This document shows positions 8,998 to 19,230 of a stretch of DNA of 64,000 nucleotides, piece by piece. The stretch is from an alpha proteobacterium L41A. Lineage in GTDB: Bacteria; Pseudomonadota; Alphaproteobacteria; Caulobacterales; Caulobacteraceae. The notes beneath the pieces are model-generated. The model was not told the origin of the DNA. It ran no database searches and was given only the letters and a program-made list of their open reading frames with translations. Both the position numbers and the translations under genes were made by a program. How positions within the stretch are numbered: the first letter of the stretch is position 1; every line of letters begins with the position of its first letter. The stretch is taken from contig AMYY01000007.1 of the NCBI GenBank assembly GCA_000335735.1, positions 43,729 through 107,728 of the forward strand, read 5' to 3'.

Positions 8998-10551
8998 TCA
9001 GGCCGCCTTCTCGGCCTCGACCATCTTCTGGATCGACACATAGTCGGTCTTGCCGGTGCCCAGGACGGGGACCTCGGCGACCTTGACGATCTTTTTCGGC
9101 ACGATCAGTTCGGGCGCACCGTTGGTTCGCGCCCATTCAGCCAGGGGCGCGACTTCAGCGTCGGCGTGGTCAGTGACCAGCACCAGCTTCTCGCCTTTGC
9201 GGCTGTCCGGAATCGACACGACGGCGTGACGCTGATCCGGCCAGACGGCGCCGGCGATCCCTTCGACGGCGGTCAGTGAAACCATCTCGCCGCCGATCTT
9301 GGCGAAGCGCTTGGCGCGGCCGCGGATGGTGACATAGCCGTCGTCGGTTACATCGACGATGTCGCCGGTGTCCAGCCAGTCGTCGCCGATCGGATCCCAC
9401 TGCAAGGGCTCGGCCGAGGTGACGTAGCCGCTCATGACATTGGGACCGCGCAGCATCAGGCGACCGCCTGCGTTGATGCCCTCGACCGGCTCCAGCTTCC
9501 AGTCGATGCCGGGCAGCACCTGGCCCACCGTGCCGGGCGCGTTGCGGTCAGGATGGTTGACGGCGATCACGGGCGAGGCCTCGGTCGCGCCGTAGCCCTC
9601 CAGCAGTTCGACGCCGCCGAACTTGGTGTTGAACAGGGTGCGGGTTTCCTCGCGCACCTTCTCGGCGCCGGCGACCACGAACTTCAGCGTCGAGAAGTCG
9701 TTCGGCTCGGCGACGCGGCCGTACTGATTCAGGAAGGTGTCGGTCGCGAACAGGATCGAGGCGTTCACCTGGGGCAGCAGATCGGTGATCTGTTTGGCGT
9801 GAAGCGGCGACGGATACTGGAAGGCCTTCAGCCCTTGTAGCAGCGGCAGGATGACCCCGCCGGTCAGGCCGAAACAGTGGAAGGTCGGCAGGGGATTGAA
9901 CATCACCCATTCCGGCAGCAGGTCGATGTGGGCCGCCACCTGACGCGCGTTGGCGACGAGGTTCTTCTGGCTCAGCACCACGCCCTTGGGGGTGCCGAAG
10001 CTGCCGGAGGTGAACAGGACGACGCCGGGCGCGTCCGGATCCGTCTTCACGCGGAACCGCTTGGGAGCCGCGCCGGCGGCGAGGCCGTAGAGCTTGTCGG
10101 CCAGGCCGATGGTCTTGCGCACGTCGTCCAGCCATACGACCTCGGCCACCGTCTTCAGTTCGACGATAAGGTCGTCCAGCTTGGCCTGGTCGATGAAGCG
10201 TTTGGCCGTCAGCACCTTCTTGACGCCCGAGGCCTTGATCGCGGCCTTCAGATTGGCCTCGCCGGCGGTGAAGTTCAGCATCACCGGCACACGACCGTGG
10301 GCGTGCAGACCGAAGAAGGTGACGACGACGCCCATGGACGACGGCAGCAGGATGGCGACCCGCTCGCCCTTGTCCGTCATGTCAGCAATCTTGCGCCCCA
10401 GCACGAAGGCGGCGCGGATCAGGCCGGTGTAGGTCAGCGGATGCCGGTCCTGATCCTCCAGGATTTCCTTGTCGCCGAACCGCGACCGCGCATCGATCAG
10501 GGCGTCGATCAGGGTCGAGTCGTAAAGCGAGGGATCCAGGGCCTGGCGCAA
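8998..10551 (-). CDS. AMP-binding acyl-CoA/acyl-ACP synthetase (Aas C-terminal-like)
   Basis: A 517-residue adenylate-forming enzyme. The P-loop is LFTSGSFGTPKGV (around 180-192; Phe where most members have Thr or Glu). Further core motifs are the aromatic-rich PLPTFHCFGLT, EGYGATEASP (A5), DWLDTGDI (A7) and the final Lys of GTGKTDY (A10). It lacks an acyltransferase domain, but the sequence style is closest to the synthetase half of Aas, which activates fatty acids for lysophospholipid repair. It could equally be a stand-alone fatty acyl-CoA ligase. It is single and divergent from lipA, 183 bp away. Confidence 0.88.
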   Translation of the reverse strand: MRQALDPSLYDSTLIDALIDARSRFGDKEILEDQDRHPLTYTGLIRAAFVLGRKIADMTDKGERVAILLPSSMGVVVTFFGLHAHGRVPVMLNFTAGEANLKAAIKASGVKKVLTAKRFIDQAKLDDLIVELKTVAEVVWLDDVRKTIGLADKLYGLAAGAAPKRFRVKTDPDAPGVVLFTSGSFGTPKGVVLSQKNLVANARQVAAHIDLLPEWVMFNPLPTFHCFGLTGGVILPLLQGLKAFQYPSPLHAKQITDLLPQVNASILFATDTFLNQYGRVAEPNDFSTLKFVVAGAEKVREETRTLFNTKFGGVELLEGYGATEASPVIAVNHPDRNAPGTVGQVLPGIDWKLEPVEGINAGGRLMLRGPNVMSGYVTSAEPLQWDPIGDDWLDTGDIVDVTDDGYVTIRGRAKRFAKIGGEMVSLTAVEGIAGAVWPDQRHAVVSIPDSRKGEKLVLVTDHADAEVAPLAEWARTNGAPELIVPKKIVKVAEVPVLGTGKTDYVSIQKMVEAEKAA

Positions 10552-10602
10552 GCGCGTCTCCTACGGAGGACGCGGGCGGCCCTCTCTGTTGTTCGGGCGA
10601 CT

Positions 10603-10638
10603 GTCATTAATGACGCCGCGTCATCTTGAAAAGACGCG
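10603..10638. promoter_or_regulatory. Two tandem inverted repeats in the divergent acyl-ligase/lipA promoter region
   Basis: The 183-bp gap between the acyl ligase (minus) and lipA (plus) contains a perfect 12-bp palindrome GTCATTAATGAC (10603-10614) followed directly by CGCGTC-N10-GACGCG (10617-10638). Both are symmetrical enough to be operators for dimeric regulators controlling one or both genes. I cannot assign a -35/-10 pair with confidence. Confidence 0.4.
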
Positions 10639-10734
10639 TAACGTCGCGTGAGTTCCGATGCGCGATCACGCCTGCGGCAAGTCTGTTACCCGGTGTGCCT
10701 TGCCTAAACGGCCTCAAAGTCCGAAATACCGGCC

Positions 10735-11697
10735 ATGGTCACCTTGATCGACACCCTTCAGCGCAAGCCGTCCGAGCTGCGTCACCCCGAAAAGCAGAAC
10801 CGGCCCGAGTCGGTCGTTCTGAAAAAGCCCGACTGGCTGCGGGTCAAGGCGCCGGGCTCTGGTCAATACAACGCCACCAAGGAGATCGTTCGTTCCAAGG
10901 GGCTGGTGACGGTCTGTGAAGAGGCGGCCTGCCCGAACATCGGCGAGTGCTGGAGCCAGAAGCACGCCACCTTGATGATCATGGGCGACACCTGCACGCG
11001 GGCCTGCGCCTTCTGCAACGTCAAGACCGGCCTGCCGCAGCCGCTGGATCCGGAAGAGCCGGGCAAGGTGGGCCTGGCTGTCCAGCAGATGGGCCTGAAC
11101 CACGTCGTCATCACCTCCGTCGATCGCGATGATGTGGCCGACGGCGGCGCGGCTCATTTCGCCGAGGTGGTGCGCCAGATCCGCATTCAGGCGCCGGACA
11201 CCACCATCGAAATTCTGACGCCGGATTTCCTGCGCAAGGATGGCGCGGCGGCGGTGATGATCGACGCCAAGCCCGACGTCTTCAATCATAACCTCGAGAC
11301 CGTGCCGCGCCTCTATCTGAAGATCCGGCCGGGCGCGCGCTATTTCCACTCGCTGCGGCTTTTGCAGATGGTCAAGGAGCGGGATCCGAACCAGTTCACC
11401 AAGTCCGGCATCATGGTCGGTCTGGGCGAGACCAAGGAAGAAGTCATGCAGGTGATGGACGACATGCGGTCCGCCGGCGTCGACTTCATCACCATCGGCC
11501 AGTACCTGCAACCGACGCGCAAACACGCCGCCATCGATCGGTTCGTGACGCCGGAAGAGTTCAAGGCCTATGAGGCGATCGCCCGGGCCAAGGGCTTCCT
11601 GATGGTGTCGTCCAGCCCGCTGACGCGTTCGTCGCACCACGCCGGCGACGACTTCGCCCGGCTGAAGGCGGCGCGCGAGGCGCAGCTGCGCCGCTAA
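10735..11697 (+). CDS. lipA: Lipoyl synthase LipA
   Basis: LipA is the radical-SAM enzyme that inserts two sulfurs into protein-bound octanoyl groups to make lipoate, needed by the PDH lipoyl domains encoded 6 kb downstream. The 320-residue protein has the auxiliary Fe-S cluster cysteines Cys61, Cys66 and Cys72 in [13 protein letters not shown], and the radical-SAM cluster Cys87, Cys91 and Cys94 in CTRACAFC. The C-terminal [10 protein letters not shown] end carries the family's conserved Ser that acts as a cluster ligand. It heads a plus-strand operon with the RatA-like gene 7 bp downstream. Confidence 0.97.
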   Translation: MVTLIDTLQRKPSELRHPEKQNRPESVVLKKPDWLRVKAPGSGQYNATKEIVRSKGLVTVCEEAACPNIGECWSQKHATLMIMGDTCTRACAFCNVKTGLPQPLDPEEPGKVGLAVQQMGLNHVVITSVDRDDVADGGAAHFAEVVRQIRIQAPDTTIEILTPDFLRKDGAAAVMIDAKPDVFNHNLETVPRLYLKIRPGARYFHSLRLLQMVKERDPNQFTKSGIMVGLGETKEEVMQVMDDMRSAGVDFITIGQYLQPTRKHAAIDRFVTPEEFKAYEAIARAKGFLMVSSSPLTRSSHHAGDDFARLKAAREAQLRR

Positions 11698-11704
11698 GTC
11701 CCGC

Positions 11705-12157
11705 ATGGCCGTCCACCGCGTCACGCGCATTCTTCCCTATGCGCCCGAACAGCTTGCCGATCTGGTCGCCGACGTGCGCGCCTATCCCGACTTCGTGCCG
11801 TGGGTGACGTCGATGCGCGTCTGGAACGCGCGCGAGGAAGGCGAGGGCGTCGGCGTGCAGGACGCGGAGGCCAGCGTCGGGTTTTCCTTCCTGAAGGAGC
11901 GGTTCTCCACCTGGGTCCGGCATGATCGCAGTGCGCCCAAGGTCGAGGTCGGCTTGCTGCGCGGACCCTTCAAGCACCTGAAGAACCGTTGGGAGTTCTT
12001 TCCCCATCCGGACGGCACGCGGCTGGAGTTCATGATCGACTTCGCCTTCAAGTCCCGGATGCTAGACATGATGCTGTCGGCGAACTTCGACCGAGCGGTG
12101 GAAAAGCTGATCGGCTGTTTCGAGGCCGAGGCGAAGCGGAGATACGGCGGCCGATGA
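11705..12157 (+). CDS. RatA/COQ10-type START-domain protein
   Basis: A 150-residue polyketide-cyclase/START fold protein related to COQ10 and RatA. The N-terminus reads RVTRILPYAPEQLADLVADV then AYPDFVPW, the standard opening of the family, and the C-terminal FDRAVEKLIGCFEAEAKR helix closes the lipid cavity. In mitochondria and proteobacteria the family binds ubiquinone and supports respiration; the antiassociation toxin role described for E. coli RatA need not apply. Pairing with lipA is common in alphaproteobacteria. Its stop overlaps the next start (ATGA). Confidence 0.9.
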   Translation: MAVHRVTRILPYAPEQLADLVADVRAYPDFVPWVTSMRVWNAREEGEGVGVQDAEASVGFSFLKERFSTWVRHDRSAPKVEVGLLRGPFKHLKNRWEFFPHPDGTRLEFMIDFAFKSRMLDMMLSANFDRAVEKLIGCFEAEAKRRYGGR

Positions 12158-13269
12158 GTTTCGATTTCGACGCGACCGTCGTGGGCGCCGGGGCTGTGGG
12201 CCTGGCCTGCGGTCGGGCGCTGTCGAAACGGGGCCTGACGGTGCTGGTGCTGGAGAAGGAAGCCCACATCGGCCAGGGCGTATCCTCGCGTAACTCGGAG
12301 GTCATTCACGGCGGCCTCTATTACCCGATCGGATCGCTGAAGGCCCGCTTCTGCGTCGAGGGACGCCGAGCCCTTTACGACTTCCTCGCCAGCCGCAAGA
12401 TCGACCATTGGAAATGCGGCAAGCTGGTCGTGGCGACGCAGGAATTAGAGGTCGAGCGGATCGAGGCGATCTTCGAACAGGCGACGGCGAACGGCGTCGA
12501 GGGGCTGGCGCATCTGACCGGCGCCCAGGCGCGGGCGCTGGAGCCGGAGCTGAACGCTCTCGCCGCCATCCTGTCGCCCGAGAGCGGCCTGTTCGACAGC
12601 CACGGCTACATGCTGGCTCTGCAGGGCGAGATCGAGGATGCGGGCGGATCGGTCGTTGTCTCAGCGCCGTTCGAGGGCGCAGAGCCGCTGGCGGGCGGCG
12701 GCTTCACGATCCGTGTCGGCGGGGAGGGGGCGATGCAGGTCGCCAGCCGCCTTCTGGTCACCGCGCCCGGACTGTCGGCCCAGGCGGTGGCGGCGTTGAT
12801 CGAAGGCTATCTGCCCGGCGACATTCCGGCCGGGCATTTCGGCAAGGGCGTCTATTTCCGTCTGACGGGCAAGGCGCCGTTCGACCGCCTGATCTATCCG
12901 CCGCCCATCCCCGGCGCGCTGGGCACCCACTATCGTAAGGATCTGGGTGGTCAGGCCGTGTTCGGGCCCGACCTGGCCTATGTCGAAACCGAGGACTATT
13001 CGGTCGATCCCGCCAAGGCCGAAGAGTTCGCCACCTACATCCGTCGTTTCTGGCCGGGTCTGCCCGACAGCGCCCTGACGCCGGACTACGCCGGCATTCG
13101 GCCCAAACTGCATGGGCCGGGCGAGCCGCAACCGGACTTCCAGATTCATGGCCGGGAGCATCACGGCATCGATGGTCTGATGGCTCTGTTCGGCATCGAA
13201 AGCCCGGGCCTGACCAGTTCCCTAGCCATCGGTGAAGCTGTGGCCTCTGCTCTGACGGAGGCCGCATGA
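12154..13269 (+). CDS. FAD-dependent oxidoreductase, L-2-hydroxyglutarate dehydrogenase (LhgO)-like
   Basis: A 371-residue DAO-fold flavoprotein. The N-terminal dinucleotide motif is [19 protein letters not shown] (about 8-26) followed by the acidic end VLVLEKE, and [14 protein letters not shown] is characteristic of the L-2-hydroxyglutarate oxidase/dehydrogenase group. The C-terminal [14 protein letters not shown] motif closes the FAD site. It would oxidise a small 2-hydroxy acid, feeding electrons to quinone. ATGA overlaps on both sides tie it to ratA-like and the acetyltransferase. Substrate assignment is by family only. Confidence 0.87.
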   Translation: MSFDFDATVVGAGAVGLACGRALSKRGLTVLVLEKEAHIGQGVSSRNSEVIHGGLYYPIGSLKARFCVEGRRALYDFLASRKIDHWKCGKLVVATQELEVERIEAIFEQATANGVEGLAHLTGAQARALEPELNALAAILSPESGLFDSHGYMLALQGEIEDAGGSVVVSAPFEGAEPLAGGGFTIRVGGEGAMQVASRLLVTAPGLSAQAVAALIEGYLPGDIPAGHFGKGVYFRLTGKAPFDRLIYPPPIPGALGTHYRKDLGGQAVFGPDLAYVETEDYSVDPAKAEEFATYIRRFWPGLPDSALTPDYAGIRPKLHGPGEPQPDFQIHGREHHGIDGLMALFGIESPGLTSSLAIGEAVASALTEAA

Positions 13270-13817
13270 CCGAGCGCGAGAAGATGCTGGCGGGCTTGCC
13301 GTACGATCCGGGCGATCCCGAGCTGCGCGATGGTCGCGCCCGCGCCGTGGCCCTGACCGTCGCCATCAACGCCGAGCCAGATCGCGACCGGCGCGGCGCC
13401 CTGGTCAACGAACTGGTCAATGCGGCCGACGGCAAGGCCATCATCATGCCGGGCTTCTTCTGCGACTACGGCGTCAACATCCATCTGGGCGCGCGGGCCT
13501 TCGCGAACGCCAACTGCGTGTTTCTGGACTGCGCCGAGATCCGTATCGGCGACAACTTCCAGGCCGGGCCGGGCGTCCAGCTTCTGACGCCGGAACATCC
13601 GCTGGACGCGGTCGCCCGACGGGGCGAGGAGACGGCGCGGCCGATCGACATCGGGGACGACGTCTGGATCGGCGGCGGCGCTATCGTTCTGGCGGGCGTC
13701 ACCATCGGCGATCGTTCGGTGATCGGCGCGGGATCGGTCGTGACGAAGGACGTGCCGTCCGACGTGGTGGTGGTCGGCAATCCGGCGAAGATCGTCCGGC
13801 GTCTGACGCCTGCTTAA
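13266..13817 (+). CDS. Sugar O-acetyltransferase, maltose/galactoside acetyltransferase (Maa/LacA) family
   Basis: A 183-residue left-handed beta-helix acetyltransferase. It opens with [19 protein letters not shown], typical of Maa, and has hexapeptide repeats from [11 protein letters not shown] through [13 protein letters not shown] to [29 protein letters not shown], ending [12 protein letters not shown]. The catalytic His of the family is in [11 protein letters not shown]. It uses acetyl-CoA on a sugar or related acceptor, which is unknown. Last gene of the lipA operon, overlapping the FAD enzyme by 4 bp. Confidence 0.9.
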   Translation: MTEREKMLAGLPYDPGDPELRDGRARAVALTVAINAEPDRDRRGALVNELVNAADGKAIIMPGFFCDYGVNIHLGARAFANANCVFLDCAEIRIGDNFQAGPGVQLLTPEHPLDAVARRGEETARPIDIGDDVWIGGGAIVLAGVTIGDRSVIGAGSVVTKDVPSDVVVVGNPAKIVRRLTPA

Positions 13818-13864
13818 ACGCCTTGAAATCGTCGCGCGGTTCATGCATAAGCCGCGCCTCGCGT

Positions 13865-13894
13865 GGCGGTCCTGAGGGCCGCCGCTATTGTTTT
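13865..13894 (+). terminator. Possible terminator after the acetyltransferase gene
   Basis: The stem GGCGGTCC-TGA-GGGCCGCC (13865-13883) is followed a few bases later by TTGTTTT. The uridine run is offset from the stem, so it may instead be a leader structure of rpmF, whose ATG is at 13951. Confidence 0.35.
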
Positions 13895-13950
13895 CGCGCT
13901 AGACAGGGTTCGGCTCTGGGCGGCGCCCGACTTAGAAGATTGAGACGGAC

Positions 13951-14133
13951 ATGGCCGTTCCGAAGCGCAAAGTATCTCCCTCGCGTCGCAACATGCGCCG
14001 CGCCCACGACGCCCTGACCTCGAACGTCTACGTCGAAGACAAGGACACCGGCGAGCTGAAGCGCCCGCACCACATCGACCTGAAGACCGGCACCTATCGC
14101 GGTCGTCAGGTCATCACGCCGAAGGAAGACTAG
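13951..14133 (+). CDS. rpmF: 50S ribosomal protein L32
   Basis: The 60-residue ribosomal protein L32 begins [22 protein letters not shown], the family signature, and is rich in Arg and Lys. It lacks the zinc-binding cysteines found in the C+ forms, as usual for alphaproteobacteria. It is transcribed alone here and followed by a strong terminator; the plsX/fabH genes that often follow rpmF in other bacteria are absent. Confidence 0.97.
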   Translation: MAVPKRKVSPSRRNMRRAHDALTSNVYVEDKDTGELKRPHHIDLKTGTYRGRQVITPKED

Positions 14134-14173
14134 TCTTTCAGGCGACCCCGACTTCAGTCGGATGACGATTTAG

Positions 14174-14202
14174 ACGGCGCGCGGTGACCCGCGCGCCGTT
14201 TT
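14174..14202 (+). terminator. Rho-independent terminator of rpmF
   Basis: A perfect 11-bp stem ACGGCGCGCGG / CCGCGCGCCGT with the loop TGAC is followed by TTTT. It lies 40 bp after the rpmF stop and before the ribosome-binding site of the next gene. Confidence 0.88.
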
Positions 14203-14243
14203 CGTGCGTTCAATGCGGTGAAGCTTCCATTGGAGAACACTGC

Positions 14244-14879
14244 ATGATGATTCGTCTCACCTCCGTCAGCGCCGTCGCGCTTCTCACCCTTGCCGCCTGC
14301 GGCCGTGACGAGCGCCCGACCGCAGAAGCGCCTCAGGAGGCGCCACCGGTCGCCATGGCGCCGGCGGCTCCGACCCCGCCTGTCACGCCCGCCGCCGATC
14401 CCAATATCCTTACAGCCGAGGGGCTGGGCCCCGTGCGAATCGGAATGTCGCGGGCCGACCTGGTGAAGGTTTGGGGGGAGGACTCCCAGCCGAACGCTGT
14501 TGGCGGCCCGGAGCCGGAGGTCTGCGATCAGTTCCATCCGACCAAAGCGCCAGCGGACGTGCTCGTGATGATCCAGAGAGGGGTCCTGACGCGAATCACC
14601 CTGTCTCGTGGCGCGATAATCGAGACCGATCGCGGGTTTAAGGTTGGCGACACGGCCATGGCGATCAAACAGGCGTACGGCGGATCGATATTCGCGCAAC
14701 CGCACAAATATCAGGATGCGCCCGCCGAAGACCTGTATGCCTGGTCAAAAGGCGGCTCCAGCGCCTATGTCACCGACCCGGCGGCCCGTGGGGTCCGCTA
14801 TGAAGTCGGCGCGGACGGCAAGGTCATCGCCATTCACGCCGGTGATCCGTCGATTCAGCTGGTCGAAGGCTGTTCCTGA
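14244..14879 (+). CDS. Uncharacterised lipoprotein
   Basis: A 211-residue protein with an N-terminal lipoprotein signal: basic MMIRL, hydrophobic stretch, lipobox LAAC with the lipid-anchored Cys at about residue 18. A Pro/Ala-rich linker (PQEAPPVAMAPAAPTPP) leads to a globular domain from about residue 52 containing GPVRIGMSRADLVKVWG, a motif seen in several small secreted domains where a substrate-like 'GIGxT' loop starts the fold. Two Cys (one in EVCDQF, one in VEGCS at the end) may pair. A GGAG precedes the ATG. I do not recognise a function. It stands alone between rpmF and eno. Confidence 0.72.
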   Translation: MMIRLTSVSAVALLTLAACGRDERPTAEAPQEAPPVAMAPAAPTPPVTPAADPNILTAEGLGPVRIGMSRADLVKVWGEDSQPNAVGGPEPEVCDQFHPTKAPADVLVMIQRGVLTRITLSRGAIIETDRGFKVGDTAMAIKQAYGGSIFAQPHKYQDAPAEDLYAWSKGGSSAYVTDPAARGVRYEVGADGKVIAIHAGDPSIQLVEGCS

Positions 14880-14935
14880 CGCCCGGCGATGATGTCGGCA
14901 TTGGCGTTTGGCGGGGAGGCGGCTAAACCGTCTGA

Positions 14936-16246
<1,311 letters not shown>

Positions 16247-16254
16247 GCATCAGA

Positions 16255-16290
16255 ATTGTCGGCGGAGAATCAGCGTTTTCCGCCGACAAT
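16255..16290. terminator. Strong hairpin between eno and ftsB
   Basis: A perfect 12-bp inverted repeat ATTGTCGGCGGA / TCCGCCGACAAT encloses a 12-nt loop, 8 bp after the eno stop. No uridine tract follows on either strand, so it may be a Rho-dependent end, an mRNA-stabilising 3' hairpin or an attenuator before ftsB. Confidence 0.55.
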
Positions 16291-16372
16291 CTTACGGTCA
16301 AGCTACATTTCGTTAGGCATTTTCGGGCACGGTTTCTGAACTGTGTTTTCGCGCTCAGAAGGAGCGTCTCAA

Positions 16373-16684
16373 GTGCCCGAACGGATGAAACCTTACCGCC
16401 TGTCCCTCGCCCTGTTGCTGCTTCTGGCCTATCTCGGGGTGCAGGCGCTGACGGGCGAGCGCGGACTGTTGAGCGGCTCGTCTCGCGACGCCCTGCTTGG
16501 GCAGCGCGAGGACCAGCTGGCGCATCTGACCGAGCAGCGCCGCGACCTTGAGACGCGAGTTCGCTATCTGCGCACCGACAGCTTGTCTCGCGACCTTCTG
16601 GAAGAGCGAGCGCGCGCCGTGCTCGGCTTCTCGGACCCGCGCGACTATGTGATCCGCGTCTCGGCCCCGGCCGCCCAAGGCTGA
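16373..16684 (+). CDS. ftsB: Septum formation initiator FtsB (DivIC family)
   Basis: A 103-residue bitopic division protein of the FtsQBL complex. A single transmembrane helix near residues 9-24 (LSLALLLLLAYLGVQAL) is followed by a periplasmic coiled coil (about 45-75, EDQLAHLTEQRRDLETRVRYL) and the family's DSLSRDLLEERARAVLGF segment. The GTG at 16373 has AAGGAG ending 8 nt upstream, a better start than ATG at 16385. Placement behind eno and before the pdh operon is the usual proteobacterial context. Confidence 0.92.
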   Translation: MPERMKPYRLSLALLLLLAYLGVQALTGERGLLSGSSRDALLGQREDQLAHLTEQRRDLETRVRYLRTDSLSRDLLEERARAVLGFSDPRDYVIRVSAPAAQG

Positions 16685-16734
16685 TCGACCTTCACCACTT
16701 GAACTATTGTTACAGGGCGACCCGCACCCCTTTG

Positions 16735-16775
16735 CGTTACCGGAAGGAAGGCTGCTAAAGCCCCTTTCCGTAACG
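16735..16775 (+). promoter_or_regulatory. Imperfect hairpin in the pdhA leader/promoter region
   Basis: CGTTAC at 16735-16740 pairs with GTAACG at 16770-16775, extended inward by CGGAAGG...CCTTTCC with a bulge. It lies 44 bp upstream of the pdhA ATG. It may be an operator for the pyruvate dehydrogenase operon or a 3' end of the ftsB message. No uridine tract follows. Confidence 0.4.
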
Positions 16776-16818
16776 ATAAGAAGGCGTCGGTTCTCGGCGC
16801 CTAGCCGGGAGATACCGG

Positions 16819-17847
16819 ATGGCGAAAGCCCCAGCCAAATCCGCTCAGACGACCTCGCCTGACAAACTGCCCAACACGCCGACGGCGTCCAAGGAAGACC
16901 TTCTCCGCTTCTATCGCGAGATGGTTCTGATCCGCCGTTTCGAAGAGCGTGCGGGCCAGCTTTACGGCATGGGTCTGATCGGCGGCTTTTGCCACCTTTA
17001 CATCGGCCAGGAGGCCGTGGCGGTCGGCGTTCAGGAGAGCGTCAAACAAGGCCACGACAAGATCATCACCGGCTATCGCGACCACGGCCACATGCTGGCC
17101 GCCGGCATGGATCCCAAGGAAGTCATGGCCGAGCTGACCGGCCGCAGCGGCGGTTCGTCCAAGGGCAAGGGCGGATCGATGCACATGTTCGACGTGCCGA
17201 CCGGCTTCTACGGCGGGCACGGCATCGTCGGCGCCCAGGTGGCGCTGGGCACCGGCCTGGCCTTCGCCGGCAAGTATCGCGGCGACGATTCGGTGGCCTT
17301 CGTCTATTTCGGCGACGGCGCCTCGAACCAGGGGCAGGTGTACGAGAGCTTCAACATGGCGCAGCTGTGGAAGCTGCCGGCCATCTACATCATCGAGAAC
17401 AACCAGTACGCCATGGGCACGAGCATCGAGCGCTCGTCCTCGACGACCGAACTGTATCAGCGCGGCGCCAGCTTCGGCATTCCGGGCGAGCAGGTCGACG
17501 GCATGGATGTGCTGGCCGTGCGCGACGCGACGGCGCGTGCGGTGAAGCGCGCCCGCGAAGGCGGCGGCCCCTTCATCCTGGAAGTGAAAACCTATCGCTA
17601 CCGCGGTCACTCGATGTCCGACCCGGCCAAATACCGGACCAAGGAAGAGGTCGACGAGGTCAAGAAGACCCGCGACCCGATCGATCACCTGAAGATGCTG
17701 CTGTCGGCCGCCAAGGCGACCGAGGACGAGCTCAAGGCCATCGACACCGAGATCAAGGCGATCGTCGCCGAAGCTGTTCAATTCGCCCAAGAGAGCCCGG
17801 AACCCGATCCGTCCGAGCTCTATACCGACGTCTACGTGGAGGCCTGA
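16819..17847 (+). CDS. pdhA: Pyruvate dehydrogenase E1 component, alpha subunit
   Basis: The 342-residue E1-alpha decarboxylates pyruvate with thiamine diphosphate together with E1-beta. The TPP/Mg motif GDGASNQGQVYESFNMA...NN (about 167-200) is complete, and YRYRGHSMSDPAKYR is the phosphorylation-loop equivalent. The N-terminal 25 residues are Ala/Lys/Pro-rich and not conserved. The start has GGGAG 8 nt upstream. It heads an operon pdhA-pdhB-pdhC-gpx-lpd. Confidence 0.97.
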   Translation: MAKAPAKSAQTTSPDKLPNTPTASKEDLLRFYREMVLIRRFEERAGQLYGMGLIGGFCHLYIGQEAVAVGVQESVKQGHDKIITGYRDHGHMLAAGMDPKEVMAELTGRSGGSSKGKGGSMHMFDVPTGFYGGHGIVGAQVALGTGLAFAGKYRGDDSVAFVYFGDGASNQGQVYESFNMAQLWKLPAIYIIENNQYAMGTSIERSSSTTELYQRGASFGIPGEQVDGMDVLAVRDATARAVKRAREGGGPFILEVKTYRYRGHSMSDPAKYRTKEEVDEVKKTRDPIDHLKMLLSAAKATEDELKAIDTEIKAIVAEAVQFAQESPEPDPSELYTDVYVEA

Positions 17848-17850
17848 TCC

Positions 17851-19230
17851 GTGACCGACATTCTGATGCCGGCGCTGTCCCCCACGATGGAAGAGGGCAC
17901 GCTGACCAAATGGCACATCAAGGCGGGCGACACCGTGTCGGCCGGCCAGGTGATCGCCGAGATCGAAACCGACAAGGCGACGATGGAAGTCGAGGCCGTG
18001 GACGAAGGCGAAGTGTTGGAAATCCTGGTCGCCGAAGGCTCCGAGAACGTGAAGGTCAACACGCCGATCGCGCGTCTGGCCGGCGAAGACGGCGCCGCGG
18101 CGCCTGCGCCCAAGGCCGAATCCGCCAAGGCCGAAGCCGAGGCGCCCAAGGCTGCGGCCGAGGGCAAGACCGGCGATCCCGAAAAGGCCCCGGCCCAGGC
18201 CGCGACGCCCAAGGTCGAGCTGCGCGATCCGGAAATCCCGGCCGACGCCAAATTGGTCAAGACGACCGTGCGCGACGCCCTGCGTGACGCCATGGCCGAA
18301 GAGATGCGTCGCGACGACCGCGTCTTCCTGATCGGCGAGGAAGTCGCCCAGTATCAGGGCGCCTACAAGGTCAGCCGCGACCTGCTGCAGGAGTTCGGCG
18401 ACCAGCGCGTCGTCGACACCCCGATCACCGAGCATGGTTTCGCCGGCCTGGGCGTCGGCGCCGCCATGTCGGGCCTGAAGCCGATCGTCGAGTTCATGAC
18501 GTTCAACTTCGCCATGCAGGCGATCGACCACATCATCAACTCGGCCGCCAAGACGCTCTATATGTCGGGCGGTCAGATCCGCGCTCCTATCGTCTTCCGC
18601 GGTCCGAACGGCGCTGCTTCGCGCGTCGGCGCCCAGCACAGCCAGGACTACTCGGCCTGGTACGCTCAGGTGCCCGGTCTGAAGGTGATCGCGCCCTATG
18701 ATGCGGCCGACGCCAAGGGCCTGCTGAAGGCCGCCATCCGTGACCCGAACCCCGTCGTCTTCCTCGAACACGAGATGATGTACGGCCTGGAGTTCGATGT
18801 GCCGGAGGTCGAGGACTATGTCCTGCCGATCGGCAAGGCCAAGGTCCGCCGCGAAGGCAAGGACGTCACCATCACCGCCCACAGCCGCATGGTCGGCTTT
18901 GCCCTGCAGGCCGCCGAGAAGCTGGCCGAGGCGGGCATCGAGGCCGAGGTGATCGACCTGCGCACTCTGCGCCCCCTGGATCACGAGACCATCGTCGAGA
19001 GCGTCAAGAAGACGAACCGCCTGGTCTCTGCCGAAGAGGGCTGGGGTCCGATGGGCGTCGGCGCCGAGGTCGTGGCCCGCGTCATCGAGCACGCCTTCGA
19101 TTATCTGGACGCCCCGCCGCTGCGCGTGCACCAGGAAGACGTGCCGCTGCCCTACGCCGCCAATCTGGAAGTGCTGTCGTTGCCGGGCGTGGACAAGATC
19201 ATCGCCGCCGTGAAACAGGTGATGGCATGA
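17851..19230 (+). CDS. pdhB: Pyruvate dehydrogenase E1 component, beta subunit, with N-terminal lipoyl domain
   Basis: A 459-residue fusion: lipoyl domain 1-78 with the lipoylated Lys42 in ETDKATME, an Ala/Pro/Lys-rich flexible linker (about 80-130), then the transketolase-like E1-beta (from [14 protein letters not shown]) with [15 protein letters not shown] and the C-terminal transketolase domain. A lipoyl domain on E1-beta is a known alphaproteobacterial trait. Start is GTG 3 bp after the pdhA stop; the ATGA overlap leads into pdhC. Its first 78 residues are nearly the same as those of PdhC, which points to a past domain duplication. Confidence 0.97.
   Translation: MTDILMPALSPTMEEGTLTKWHIKAGDTVSAGQVIAEIETDKATMEVEAVDEGEVLEILVAEGSENVKVNTPIARLAGEDGAAAPAPKAESAKAEAEAPKAAAEGKTGDPEKAPAQAATPKVELRDPEIPADAKLVKTTVRDALRDAMAEEMRRDDRVFLIGEEVAQYQGAYKVSRDLLQEFGDQRVVDTPITEHGFAGLGVGAAMSGLKPIVEFMTFNFAMQAIDHIINSAAKTLYMSGGQIRAPIVFRGPNGAASRVGAQHSQDYSAWYAQVPGLKVIAPYDAADAKGLLKAAIRDPNPVVFLEHEMMYGLEFDVPEVEDYVLPIGKAKVRREGKDVTITAHSRMVGFALQAAEKLAEAGIEAEVIDLRTLRPLDHETIVESVKKTNRLVSAEEGWGPMGVGAEVVARVIEHAFDYLDAPPLRVHQEDVPLPYAANLEVLSLPGVDKIIAAVKQVMA

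Noticed and set aside
16801..19131. 776-codon minus-strand reading frame opposite pdhA and pdhB
   Set aside because: Antisense shadow of conserved PDH genes; composition is His/Asp/Gly/Leu-biased with no domain I recognise.
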